From Candidatus Kaelpia imicola (GTDB lineage: Bacteria > Omnitrophota > Gorgyraeia > Kaelpiales > Kaelpiaceae): 55,793 nt of DNA. Below the pieces are notes generated by a model. The model worked only from the letters and a program-made list of their open reading frames with translations, had not been told where the DNA came from and did not search any database. The position numbers and the translations under genes were made by a program. Location of the stretch: NCBI GenBank assembly GCA_030765505.1, contig JAVCCL010000042.1, positions 1-55,793 on the forward strand, in the 5' to 3' direction. Positions 1 through 7,736 of the stretch are shown piece by piece (the first letter of the stretch is position 1; each line of letters starts with the position of its first letter).

Positions 1-46
1 GCAAGCGCTGTTAATGTGAGTATTGCGAAGAAATAATAATAAAGAT

Positions 47-148
47 TTATTGGGCAATGGAACAATGTAAAGAAACTAATTCTTTATAGAGTTCTTCAGT
101 CTTTTCTGTATACATCCAGTTGCATAATTCATCCAACAGGGGGAGACT
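47..148 (-). pseudogene. Decayed gene relic A (C-terminal fragment)
   Basis: On the minus strand a stop at 47-49 closes a frame of about 33 codons. It reads LPLLDELCNWMYTE and then agrees with relic B (LPVLDEFRNWLYSE, minus strand 1442-1633) at further Glu and Glu-Leu-Val positions. The matching frame is broken by a stop at 155-157, so only a tail of a former gene remains. The fragment is AT-rich like the host, whereas relic B is GC-richer. I cannot assign the parent family. The Trp/acidic tail loosely resembles ends of LysR regulators or IS66-like transposases, but neither is established. Confidence 0.5.
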
Positions 149-185
149 CTTTCCTCAAGTTGTGCATACCTAAAAAATAATATCG

Positions 186-194
186 TGTTATAAT
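186..194 (+). promoter_or_regulatory. Possible extended -10 promoter
   Basis: TGTTATAAT is a perfect TGn-TATAAT extended -10 element. No convincing -35 was seen upstream. It would start a transcript near 201 and could serve the small frame at 218 and the TTG-started gene at 335. Confidence 0.3.
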
Positions 195-217
195 ATATAA
201 AAAAGGATAAGGAAGAA

Positions 218-310
218 GTGGCGTATTTAAAAGTATGTGTGCTTAGGAGCAGTTCTAGTTGTAATTGCACTGACTTGCAAAAATGGGGTGGGTCTAATTC
301 ATGTGGGTAA
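218..310 (+). CDS. Possible 30-residue Cys-containing small ORF
   Basis: A GTG at 218 follows a purine-rich stretch (aaggaagaa, 209-217) and opens a frame of 30 codons ending with TAA at 308-310. The product would carry four cysteines (positions 7, 15, 17 and 29) and a Ser-rich centre. It lies between a plausible extended -10 element and the nitronate-monooxygenase-like gene, so it could be a leader peptide. I recognise no family. Chance is a real alternative at this length. Confidence 0.2.
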   Translation: MAYLKVCVLRSSSSCNCTDLQKWGGSNSCG

Positions 311-334
311 AATTAAATTTTACGAGGAGTTAAA

Positions 335-1411
335 TTGGAATTTAAGGGTTTGAATATAGGGGATCTAAAGATTGAAATACCGATAATTCAGGGTGGTATG
401 GGCGTAAGGGTATCTAATTATTCGTTAGTATCCGCGGTATCAAATGAGGGTGCGTTGGGAGTGATCGCGGCGGTTGGGCTTGGTGAGACCGTTGACTGCT
501 CGGAGAGTGACTACAAAAAGAGATCGAGTGAGGCATTGCGGGAAAGTATCAGGGAAACCAAGAAACGCACGGATAAGCCTTTTGGCGTGAATATTATGTG
601 TGCTTTGTCCAATTATGACGAACTGGTGGCCGTGGCTGAGGAAGAAAAAGTAGACGTCATCATTACGGGCGCCGGTTTGTCGATGAAGCTGCCTTCGCTG
701 GTTAAGAATCCCAGGACCAAATTGCTCCCGATCGTCTCTTCCGGTCGCGCAGCGCGGATTATCTGCGCCAACTGGAAGAGAAAATTCAACCGCCTGCCCG
801 ACGCGGTGGTGGTGGAAGGGCCGCTGGCGGGAGGCCATTTGGGTTTCAGCCGGGCGGAGCTGGACGATCCCCAACATTTCTATCTGGATAAGATACTGGT
901 TGATGTCATTGAAGTGGTGAAGGGTTTCCAGGCCGATCAGCACAAGATTCCCGTAATAGCCGCCGGAGGTATTTTTGACGGCAAGGATATTGCCAGGGTG
1001 ATGAAGCTGGGAGCCAGTGGAGTACAGATGGCCACAAGATTCGTTTGCACGCATGAGTGCGACGTGTCGCCAAAGTATAAAGAAATGTATATTAACGCGA
1101 AGGAAGAGGGTATAGTGATCATTCAGAGTCCGGTAGGCCTGCCGGGGCGGGTGATCCGTAATGATTTTGTCACGAGGATAATGCAGGGCGAACGTATTGA
1201 TTTCGAATGCGCATATCAGTGCCTGTCTACGTGTAATCCGAAAAAAGTCAATTACTGTATCGGCAAAGCGCTCATCAATGCGTCCCGGGGCCGGATGGAC
1301 AAAGGTTTCGCCATGTGCGGGTCCAACGCTTATCGTATTAATAAAATAATTTCGGTGAAGGAATTGATCAACGAGTTAGTGAAAGAAGCGAGGAAGAGCT
1401 ATGTCCTATAA
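335..1411 (+). CDS. Nitronate monooxygenase-like FMN enzyme (NPD family)
   Basis: The start is TTG at 335, with a gaggag Shine-Dalgarno at 325-329. The 358-residue product has the family's FMN TIM-barrel features: IIQGGMG near residues 18-24 and AAGGIFDG near 208-215, followed by GASGVQMATRF. A Cys-rich tail around 292-311 (CAYQCLSTCNPK, then YCIG) matches the branch common in anaerobes. Such enzymes oxidise nitronates with FMN, but many members have unknown or lipid-related substrates, so the reaction is not certain. The central part is far GC-richer than the neighbourhood (39 of 60 bases at 781-840), while the first ~130 bases look host-like. With the relics on both sides, this suggests transfer. 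Confidence 0.85.
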   Translation: MEFKGLNIGDLKIEIPIIQGGMGVRVSNYSLVSAVSNEGALGVIAAVGLGETVDCSESDYKKRSSEALRESIRETKKRTDKPFGVNIMCALSNYDELVAVAEEEKVDVIITGAGLSMKLPSLVKNPRTKLLPIVSSGRAARIICANWKRKFNRLPDAVVVEGPLAGGHLGFSRAELDDPQHFYLDKILVDVIEVVKGFQADQHKIPVIAAGGIFDGKDIARVMKLGASGVQMATRFVCTHECDVSPKYKEMYINAKEEGIVIIQSPVGLPGRVIRNDFVTRIMQGERIDFECAYQCLSTCNPKKVNYCIGKALINASRGRMDKGFAMCGSNAYRINKIISVKELINELVKEARKSYVL

Positions 1412-1441
1412 TATGAAAGATATTATTGACCCTCATCTTAT

Positions 1442-1633
1442 TTATTCCACTGACAAGAGCTCAATCTGTCCTGATTGTTCTAAGTCAACCAGTTCTTGGC
1501 ATACTTTTTCCGCTTCCTCCGAATACAGCCAGTTGCGAAACTCGTCCAATACGGGGAGATGCGAGCCCGAGAAAATCTTAGTATGAAATTTATCTCTGAT
1601 TTGGCTATTTATGCACTTTTTGCCGCTATAACG
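1442..1633 (-). pseudogene. Decayed gene relic B (C-terminal fragment)
   Basis: A minus-strand frame is open from the in-frame stop at 1634-1636 to its own stop at 1442-1444, about 63 codons without any ATG. It contains KIFSGSHLPVLDEFRNWLYS, followed by an acidic helix-like tail ending in LLSVE. It is homologous to relic A, in the same orientation. It is GC-richer than relic A and closer in composition to the nitronate-monooxygenase-like gene it adjoins. It looks like the end of a deleted gene of unknown family. Confidence 0.5.
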
Positions 1634-1962
1634 TCAATAATTTGATCCCGGTTATTCAGAGATATAATTACAACTAATATTTGCACGGGGAGAGCCATGT
1701 ATTCATAAGTAATTGGTATATAAAGAGTTAGTAGAAATAGCCTCTTCATATAGGAGAGGCTATTTTATATATGCTTGGTGCTGAAAGAGTTATGAATGTA
1801 GCTATTTCTATAAGCCTTCCCGTTAATTATTTTTTAAATTCTTTCTTAATTAAATCAGGAAATAATTAGCCTTAAAGTATCTCTCTATCTCTGCGACATT
1901 AGAGATTTTGGGTCAAAATTATGTTATTTGGAGAGTTATATTATTTTTTAGGATAATCCAAG
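1634..1962. other. Gene-free spacer between relic B and lysS
   Basis: Apart from the hairpin terminator at 1735-1766, no gene, tRNA or repeat array was recognised here. The sequence is AT-rich with short open frames lacking ribosome-binding sites, and it probably comprises decayed DNA plus the region upstream of the lysS promoter. Confidence 0.5.
1735..1766 (+). terminator. Rho-independent terminator
   Basis: A perfect 11-bp stem (AAATAGCCTCT with AGAGGCTATTT) closes a 9-nt loop and runs into a short T/A-rich tail. It would separate the nitronate-monooxygenase unit from the lysS operon. Because the stem begins with A residues it may also act on the other strand. Confidence 0.75.
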
Positions 1963-1991
1963 TTGACTTATTTTGTGTAAGAGTTTACAAT
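1963..1991 (+). promoter_or_regulatory. lysS operon promoter (leaderless)
   Basis: TTGACT (1963-1968), a 17-bp spacer and TACAAT (1986-1991) form a near-consensus sigma-70 promoter. Transcription should begin near 1998, only a few bases before the ATG at 2001. This makes the mRNA practically leaderless and rules out the longer reading from 1908. Confidence 0.75.
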
Positions 1992-2000
1992 TCAAAAGAT

Positions 2001-3419
2001 ATGAAAGATGAACTAAGAGAACATAAACTTGATAAACTAAAGAGATTAGAGGCCAAGGGCATAAATGCCTATCCTAACCGCTATCTGCCTTATGATTCCA
2101 TAGTATCCTGCCTGGAAGATTGGGAGGATGATAAAGAAGTTAAAATTGCAGGGCGTATTATGGCTCTAAGAGGTCACGGCAAGAGCATATTTTTGGATCT
2201 TAAAGATGCAGCTTCTAGAATGCAGGTTTATATTAAAAACGATATTTTGGGCGAAGATAAGTTTGCTACTTTTAAAGAGTGTTTTGATATTGGAGATATT
2301 ATTGGAGTAAATGGAGAGACTTTTAAAACACGGACTGGTGAAGGTACTCTTTTGGCAAAAAGCGTTACAATGCTGTCAAAATCACTCCTGCCTCTTCCTG
2401 AAAAGTGGCATGGATTAAAAGATGTAGAGATAAGACATAGAAAGCGTTACCTGGATTTGATTATGAACGATGAGTCCAAAGAGAGATTTTTGTTAAAAAG
2501 TAAGATAATAAATCTCCTGCGCAGCTTTCTTGATAAGAGAGGGTTTATTGAAGTTGAGACTCCCATGCTTCATGCTGTGGCAGGAGGAGCAGCCGGAGCA
2601 CCTTTTAAAACTCATCTTGAAGTGTATGACTTAGACCTCAATCTTCGAATTGCACCGGAGCTTTACTTAAAGAGGTTGCTTGTTGGAGGATTTGAGAAAG
2701 TCTATGAGATAAATAGAAGCTTTAGAAATGAAGGTGTCTCTACCAAGCATAATCCTGAGTTTACCATGATGGAGCTATATTGGGCCTATGCAGATTATAA
2801 CGATATAATGGCTCTGACTGAAGAACTTTTCTCTTTTCTTGCTCGTGAGATAAAAGGAAGTGAAGAGTTTGAGTATCAGGGCAAGAAGATTAGCTTTAAG
2901 GCCCCATTTAAGAGGTTAAGTTTTTCAGAGATACTGGGCGAAGAAGAGATTGATATGGATAGGCTTAAAGAGATAATGGAGAAGAAGCTCGATAAGAAAT
3001 TAGAGAAACTCTCCAGGTCTCAGATTTTAAATTTATGTGAGGAGTATATAGAAGAACAACTTGATGATAACCCTATCTTTGTAGTCGATTATTTAAAAGA
3101 GATATCCCCTTTGGCTAAGAGAAAAGAGGGCAGCTCTAATCTTGCCGAGAGATTTGAACTTTTTATTGCTGGTATGGAGATTGCCAATGCATATAGCGAA
3201 CTCAACAATCCGATTGAACAGAGAGAGAGATTTCAGGCCCAGAGCGGCGAAAGAAAAGAGCATGTAGATTATGATTTTGTTCAAGCTTTGGAATATGGAA
3301 TGCCTCCTGCTGGAGGTTTGGGGATAGGCGTGGATAGGCTTATTATGGTACTTACTGACGCAGCTTCTATCAGAGAAGTCTTATTCTTCCCGCTGTTAAA
3401 ACCAGAGAATACTTTATGA
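2001..3419 (+). CDS. lysS: Lysyl-tRNA synthetase (class II)
   Basis: This enzyme charges tRNA-Lys with lysine in the cytoplasm. The N-terminal OB-fold anticodon domain begins at MKDELREHKLDKLKRL. The class II motif 2 lies near residues 242-263 (RNEGVSTKHNPEF, then MMELYWAY), and motif 3 near 441-460 (GIGVDRL, then SIREVLFF). At 472 residues it is a little shorter than the ~500 typical of the family. The frame is open back to 1908, but the promoter at 1963-1991 and the family N-terminus place the start at ATG 2001. Its stop codon overlaps the lolC/E start (ATGA), so it leads an operon with lipoprotein-export genes. Confidence 0.95.
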   Translation: MKDELREHKLDKLKRLEAKGINAYPNRYLPYDSIVSCLEDWEDDKEVKIAGRIMALRGHGKSIFLDLKDAASRMQVYIKNDILGEDKFATFKECFDIGDIIGVNGETFKTRTGEGTLLAKSVTMLSKSLLPLPEKWHGLKDVEIRHRKRYLDLIMNDESKERFLLKSKIINLLRSFLDKRGFIEVETPMLHAVAGGAAGAPFKTHLEVYDLDLNLRIAPELYLKRLLVGGFEKVYEINRSFRNEGVSTKHNPEFTMMELYWAYADYNDIMALTEELFSFLAREIKGSEEFEYQGKKISFKAPFKRLSFSEILGEEEIDMDRLKEIMEKKLDKKLEKLSRSQILNLCEEYIEEQLDDNPIFVVDYLKEISPLAKRKEGSSNLAERFELFIAGMEIANAYSELNNPIEQRERFQAQSGERKEHVDYDFVQALEYGMPPAGGLGIGVDRLIMVLTDAASIREVLFFPLLKPENTL

Positions 3420-4591
3420 GGCTCGAATTCTGGCTGGCCAGGAAATATCTTCTGCGAAGAGAGACTAAATTCCTGAAACTTGTCTCTGTTATAACAGTCT
3501 TAGGTGTTGCTATTGGAGTAATGGCGCTGTTGGTTGTTATAGCTGTTATGAATGGTTTTGATCAGGAATTAGAAGATAAAATTTTAGGAATAAATTCTGA
3601 CATCTTAATAAAGTCCCAGCCCCTAATCTCTAAACCGAATGAGATTATAGCCAGGATCCAAGACTTGGAAAGCGTAATAGCCAGTTCTTCTGTTATGGTA
3701 GGAAACGGAAGTCTTATCTATGAGGGTTATTTGGAGAATATATATATTAAAGGTGTAGATTTAAAAAGTGAAAAGAAGACTACCAGAATAGATAACTACC
3801 TCCTAAATAGGTTAGATAGCATACCGGGAGATGGTATCGTTGTAGGTAAAGTTATTGCCCAAAAGATGGGTCTGGGAATTGGTTCGTCCGTTAAGGTTCT
3901 TCTGCCTTTTAATCTTGATAGTTTTGATTTTAAAGTTGAAGGCATATTTGAATCAGGGATGTATGAGTATGATTCTTCTCTGGCCTATATAAATCTCCAA
4001 AAAGCAGAGAATATCTTCAATCTTCTAGGTGCAACTGCTATTGAGGTTAAGATAGAGGACTCTTATAAAGCTGATAAGATTAAAGCTGTAATTAAAGCTT
4101 GCTTAGGGTCTGATTTTGATGTTTTAAGCTGGATGGATATGAATAGAAATCTTTTTAATGCGCTTAGACTAGAAAAAACGGCAATGTTTATAATACTCTG
4201 CCTGATAATACTCGTAGCCTCTTTTAATATTGCCAGCATTCTTATTATGTCTGTATTGGAGAAAGTGAAAGATATTGGAGTTATGAAAGCAATAGGGATG
4301 AAGAATGCAACCATAAGAGGTGTCTTTATGATGCAGGGTATGCTAATAGGTCTCTCAGGTATCATTTTAGGGTCTGCCCTGGGGGGCGGGATAATATATC
4401 TTTTGGATAATTATCCTATAATAAAGCTGCCTTCGGATATCTATTATATCGACCGCTTGCCGGTCTCTACGTCTCTATTAGACTTTGCAATAATTATAGT
4501 TGCTGCTCTTGCTATAACATTTATATCTACATTATACCCTGCGATAAAGGCATCTAGGTTTGATCCTGTTGTTGCCTTGAGGTATGAATAA
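3416..4591 (+). CDS. lolC: Lipoprotein-releasing ABC permease LolC/LolE
   Basis: This is the inner-membrane permease subunit that releases lipoproteins to the LolA carrier. The 391-residue product has the family layout. One membrane segment sits near residues 20-45, after FWLARKYLLRRE. A large periplasmic domain follows, then three C-terminal membrane segments of the FtsX fold, and the protein ends in SRFDPVVALRYE. The start overlaps the lysS stop by 4 bases, and the stop overlaps the lolD start by one base. Only one permease gene is present, so the complex is probably a homodimer (LolF-like) rather than LolC plus LolE; the symbol is therefore approximate. Confidence 0.9.
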   Translation: MRLEFWLARKYLLRRETKFLKLVSVITVLGVAIGVMALLVVIAVMNGFDQELEDKILGINSDILIKSQPLISKPNEIIARIQDLESVIASSSVMVGNGSLIYEGYLENIYIKGVDLKSEKKTTRIDNYLLNRLDSIPGDGIVVGKVIAQKMGLGIGSSVKVLLPFNLDSFDFKVEGIFESGMYEYDSSLAYINLQKAENIFNLLGATAIEVKIEDSYKADKIKAVIKACLGSDFDVLSWMDMNRNLFNALRLEKTAMFIILCLIILVASFNIASILIMSVLEKVKDIGVMKAIGMKNATIRGVFMMQGMLIGLSGIILGSALGGGIIYLLDNYPIIKLPSDIYYIDRLPVSTSLLDFAIIIVAALAITFISTLYPAIKASRFDPVVALRYE

Positions 4592-5262
4592 TGATAACGC
4601 TTAGAAATATAAATAAATCTTTTAAGGTTGGAAATAAGAAGATAGATGTTTTAAGGGATCTCTCTTTTGAGGTGGCGGAGGGTGAGATTTTAGCTGTAAG
4701 AGGTCCCTCTGGTGCCGGTAAATCAACACTTCTTCATACTATAGGAGCTTTGGAGAGGCCGGATAAGGGGGAGGTCTATTTAGAGGGAGAGGATATTTAT
4801 AGCTTTGATGAAAATAGAAAGGCTATATTCAGAAATAATAATATTGGTTTTGTATTTCAGTTCTATTATTTAATTCCGGAGTTAAGTATTCTTGAGAATG
4901 TTGCATTGCCTCTCTTTATAAAAAATATCAAAAGAGATAAGGTTTTAAATAAAGTCCGGGAGATTTTAAAGTTTTTGCAGATTGATAACAGAAAAGACCA
5001 CTACCCTAATCAAGTTTCGGGGGGAGAGCAGCAGCGCGCTGCTATTGCCCGGGCTCTTATAGTAGAACCTAAGATTCTTCTCTGCGATGAGCCTACGGGA
5101 AATTTGGATTCTCAAATGGGTGGAGAAGTGTTAAAATTACTTGGATTAATAAGTAGAGATAGAGATACTACTATTGTAGTTGTAACCCATGATAGCGATG
5201 TAGCTTCCTGGGCAAAAAGAGAAATTTACATAAAAGACGGTTGTATAGAAAGAGATAATTAG
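4591..5262 (+). CDS. lolD: Lipoprotein-releasing ABC ATPase LolD
   Basis: This is the ATPase that powers the adjacent LolC/E-type permease. The 223-residue protein has Walker [10 protein letters not shown] near residue 38, a Q-loop [10 protein letters not shown], the ABC signature VSGGEQQR and Walker [14 protein letters not shown]. The PELSILENV segment after the Q-loop is typical of the LolD/MacB group. Its ATG overlaps the permease stop (TAATG), which points to translational coupling and a fixed partnership. Confidence 0.93.
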   Translation: MITLRNINKSFKVGNKKIDVLRDLSFEVAEGEILAVRGPSGAGKSTLLHTIGALERPDKGEVYLEGEDIYSFDENRKAIFRNNNIGFVFQFYYLIPELSILENVALPLFIKNIKRDKVLNKVREILKFLQIDNRKDHYPNQVSGGEQQRAAIARALIVEPKILLCDEPTGNLDSQMGGEVLKLLGLISRDRDTTIVVVTHDSDVASWAKREIYIKDGCIERDN

Positions 5263-5289
5263 CTTAAAGAGTAGAGTAAGGAGGATAAG

Positions 5290-6159
5290 ATGAAAATTTA
5301 TCTTAACGGTGATTTCGTTAAAAAAGAGGATGCAAAAGTCTCTGTTTTTGATCACGGCTATCTTTATGGCGATGGTGTATTTGAAGGAATAAGGGCATAT
5401 AATGGTCTGGTCTTTAGATTGGATCAGCATTTAGATAGGCTCTATAGTTCTGCTCATACTATCATGCTTAAGATCTCTTTGACTAAAGAAGAGATGAAAG
5501 AGGCTCTTTTAGAAACATTGAGAGTCAACGATTTAAAAGATGCTTATATCAGGCTTATTATCTCTCGCGGCGAGGGGGACTTAGGTCTAGACCCGAGAAA
5601 ATGCAAAAGTTCAACTATTGTTATGATTGCAGATAAGATTGCGCTCTATCCGCAGGAGTTCTATGAAAAAGGACTTGAGATTATCACAGTTCCTACAAGG
5701 AGGAACACCATTGAGACTGTCAATCCTCAGGTTAAATCTCTTAACTATCTTAACAATATCATGGCTAAGATAGAGGCTGTTCATTGCGGATATGAAGAGG
5801 CTATTATGTTAAATAACGAAGGCTATGTTGTAGAGTGCAGCGGAGACAATATCGTTATACTTTCTGAGTCTAAGCTCTATACCCCTTCTGACCATATCGG
5901 CGCTTTAAAAGGCATAACGCAGGCTGTAGTTGTAAAGTTAGCCGAAAAGATGGGTATCGGTATTGTGCGGGAAGTCTTCTCAAGGCACGATATCTATAAT
6001 GCTCAGGAGTGTTTTTTAACAGGTACCGCTGCTGAGATTATCCCTGTAGTCAAGGTTGATGGCAGGGCTATCGGGTCTGGTAAGCCAGGAAAGGTCACGC
6101 TTCAGTTGATTCAAAGTTATAGAGATCTTACTAAGAGAGAAGGTATTTCAGCTTATTAA
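5290..6159 (+). CDS. ilvE: Branched-chain amino acid aminotransferase (class IV)
   Basis: This PLP-dependent fold-type IV transaminase exchanges amino groups between glutamate and the keto acids of valine, leucine and isoleucine. The start ATG follows a strong aaggagga site at 5278-5285. The N-terminal MKIYLNGDFV, YLYGDGVFEGIRAY and the catalytic lysine at about residue 149 (QVKSLNYLNN) are all present, as is ECSGDNIVIL around the cofactor phosphate site. The length of 289 residues is normal. Substrate preference (branched-chain or D-amino acid) cannot be read from sequence alone, but cimA and valS in the window support a branched-chain role. The gene occupies the place that ctsR has in Firmicute clpC operons. 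Confidence 0.85.
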   Translation: MKIYLNGDFVKKEDAKVSVFDHGYLYGDGVFEGIRAYNGLVFRLDQHLDRLYSSAHTIMLKISLTKEEMKEALLETLRVNDLKDAYIRLIISRGEGDLGLDPRKCKSSTIVMIADKIALYPQEFYEKGLEIITVPTRRNTIETVNPQVKSLNYLNNIMAKIEAVHCGYEEAIMLNNEGYVVECSGDNIVILSESKLYTPSDHIGALKGITQAVVVKLAEKMGIGIVREVFSRHDIYNAQECFLTGTAAEIIPVVKVDGRAIGSGKPGKVTLQLIQSYRDLTKREGISAY

Positions 6160-6179
6160 TTGGAGGGTAAATTATCAAT

Positions 6180-6686
6180 ATGGTTTGTGATATTTGCGCT
6201 GAGAAAGAAGCCACGGTTCATTTAACCGAGATAATAAATGGCAAAGTTACAGAGCTGCACCTCTGTGAGGATTGTGCCAGGAAGAAAGGGACGCAGATGG
6301 AGCAGCATTTTGGGATCTCAGATCTCTTATCCGGACTTGCCGATTTAAGTTCCTCTTTAGAGGTAAAAGAGGACCCCGGTTTAAAGTGTGCTAATTGCGG
6401 GATGAGCTATAACGATTTTAAAAAATCAGGGCGTTTCGGCTGCAGTGAATGCTACGGGGCTTTTAAAAAATATATTCCCTCTCTACTTAAAAGAATACAT
6501 GGTTCTACTAAATATGTTGGAGATATACCTAAGACTGGTGAATTTAAGGTTGTCAGAGACGAGCTGCAGCAGCTACGCAAAGAGCTGCAGTCGGCAATCG
6601 AAAAAGAAGAGTATGAGAGAGCGGCTGAAGTAAGGGATGAGATAAAAAAGTTAGAGAAGAAGAGAACAAAAAAAGATGAAAAATAG
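6180..6686 (+). CDS. mcsA: McsA, zinc-binding activator of McsB
   Basis: McsA activates the arginine kinase McsB in stress-related protein degradation. This 168-residue protein has paired CxxC elements (CDIC and CEDC near the N-terminus, then CANC and CSEC near residues 70-90) for zinc. A C-terminal UVR-type helix pair (EKEEYERAAEVRDEIKKLEK) follows. The start is ATG 6180 after gagggt. The gene overlaps mcsB by 11 bases. The CtsR repressor normally encoded upstream is absent from this operon. Confidence 0.92.
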   Translation: MVCDICAEKEATVHLTEIINGKVTELHLCEDCARKKGTQMEQHFGISDLLSGLADLSSSLEVKEDPGLKCANCGMSYNDFKKSGRFGCSECYGAFKKYIPSLLKRIHGSTKYVGDIPKTGEFKVVRDELQQLRKELQSAIEKEEYERAAEVRDEIKKLEKKRTKKDEK

Positions 6687-7728
6687 TAACGTCGATATTT
6701 TATTGAACCAGCCTAGTGCTTGGTTAAAAGGTACGGGTAAGGATTCTGATATTGTTATTTCAAGCAGAGTGAGGTTTGCTCGAAATTTAAAAAAGATTCC
6801 TTTTTATCACTGGGCAAACGATGAGCAGCGTCAGCAGAGTTATTCTAAAATCAAAAATGTTTTGGAAGATATTCCGGATCTTAAAAACGGAATCTGGCTG
6901 GACATAGATAGACTGAGTGAGCTGGATAGATATTTTCTTCTCGAAAGACATTTAATAAGCAGGGAACTGGCTGATAAAGGCACCTATAAGGCTGATCTTG
7001 TAGGCGATAGGGAGATAGTCTCTATTATGGTTAATGAAGAAGACCATATCCGCCTCCAAGTTTTAGAATCGGGATTCTCTCTACTTGAAGCTGTTGATAT
7101 AGCCAGGAAGATAGATAGCGAGTTGGCTAAGAGGCTTGATTATGCTTTCAATTACGAACTTGGTTATCTTACAGCTTGTCCTACTAATACAGGGACCGGC
7201 CTTAGGGCCTCTGTAATGCTGCATCTGCCCCTGCTTGTTATGAGCAAGCAGATAGCAAATGTTATCAATACAATAGCAAAATTAAGTTTTACTACTCGCG
7301 GTTTTTACGGAGAGGGTACTGAAGCTAGCGGAAATTTCTTCCAGATCTCCAATCAGGTTACTTTAGGGAGAGCCGAAGAGGAGATTGTCGAGAATCTCCA
7401 AAAAGTTATAGTTCAGGTTATAAGTTATGTAAGAGCAGCCAGAGAGAAATTTTATAAAAAAGATAAGCTCTCTTTGGAAGATCAGGTATTCCGCTCTTAC
7501 GGTATGCTGCAGAACTCACGTCTTATAAACAGTAAAGAGGCAATAGAGCTCCTTTCCAACTTGAGATTAGGAGCAGATTTAGGTGTCATAGATATAGATT
7601 TAAAGCAGATTAATGAGCTTCTGTTGTATATACAGCCTGCTCATCTGCAGAAGTCTGAAGGTAAGATTTTGGGTTCAAAAGAGAGAGATATAAAACGTGC
7701 AAAACTTATAAGAGAAAAGATAGCATAG
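6676..7728 (+). CDS. mcsB: Protein-arginine kinase McsB
   Basis: McsB phosphorylates arginine side chains, which marks proteins for the ClpC unfoldase. The 350-residue protein shows the phosphagen-kinase fold signatures: [11 protein letters not shown] near residues 30-40, [19 protein letters not shown] near 170-189, and [19 protein letters not shown] near 212-230. It lies between mcsA (11-bp overlap) and clpC (8-bp gap), so marking and degradation factors are produced together. The length is normal for the family. No YwlE-type arginine phosphatase is seen in the window. Confidence 0.94.
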   Translation: MKNSNVDILLNQPSAWLKGTGKDSDIVISSRVRFARNLKKIPFYHWANDEQRQQSYSKIKNVLEDIPDLKNGIWLDIDRLSELDRYFLLERHLISRELADKGTYKADLVGDREIVSIMVNEEDHIRLQVLESGFSLLEAVDIARKIDSELAKRLDYAFNYELGYLTACPTNTGTGLRASVMLHLPLLVMSKQIANVINTIAKLSFTTRGFYGEGTEASGNFFQISNQVTLGRAEEEIVENLQKVIVQVISYVRAAREKFYKKDKLSLEDQVFRSYGMLQNSRLINSKEAIELLSNLRLGADLGVIDIDLKQINELLLYIQPAHLQKSEGKILGSKERDIKRAKLIREKIA

Positions 7729-7736
7729 GAGGTATT

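Noticed and set aside
76-270. 64-codon minus-strand frame at the window start
   Set aside because: It reads a different frame from relic A in its shared part and has no ribosome-binding site. The frame homologous to relic B is the meaningful one.
440-1054. Long minus-strand frame (204 codons) inside the nitronate-monooxygenase-like gene
   Set aside because: It is antisense to a gene with clear family motifs. GC-rich DNA lacks stops, so long shadow frames are expected.
1401-1586. 61-codon plus-strand frame after the nitronate-monooxygenase-like gene
   Set aside because: It is the antisense shadow of relic B, whose minus-strand peptide has a homologue in relic A.
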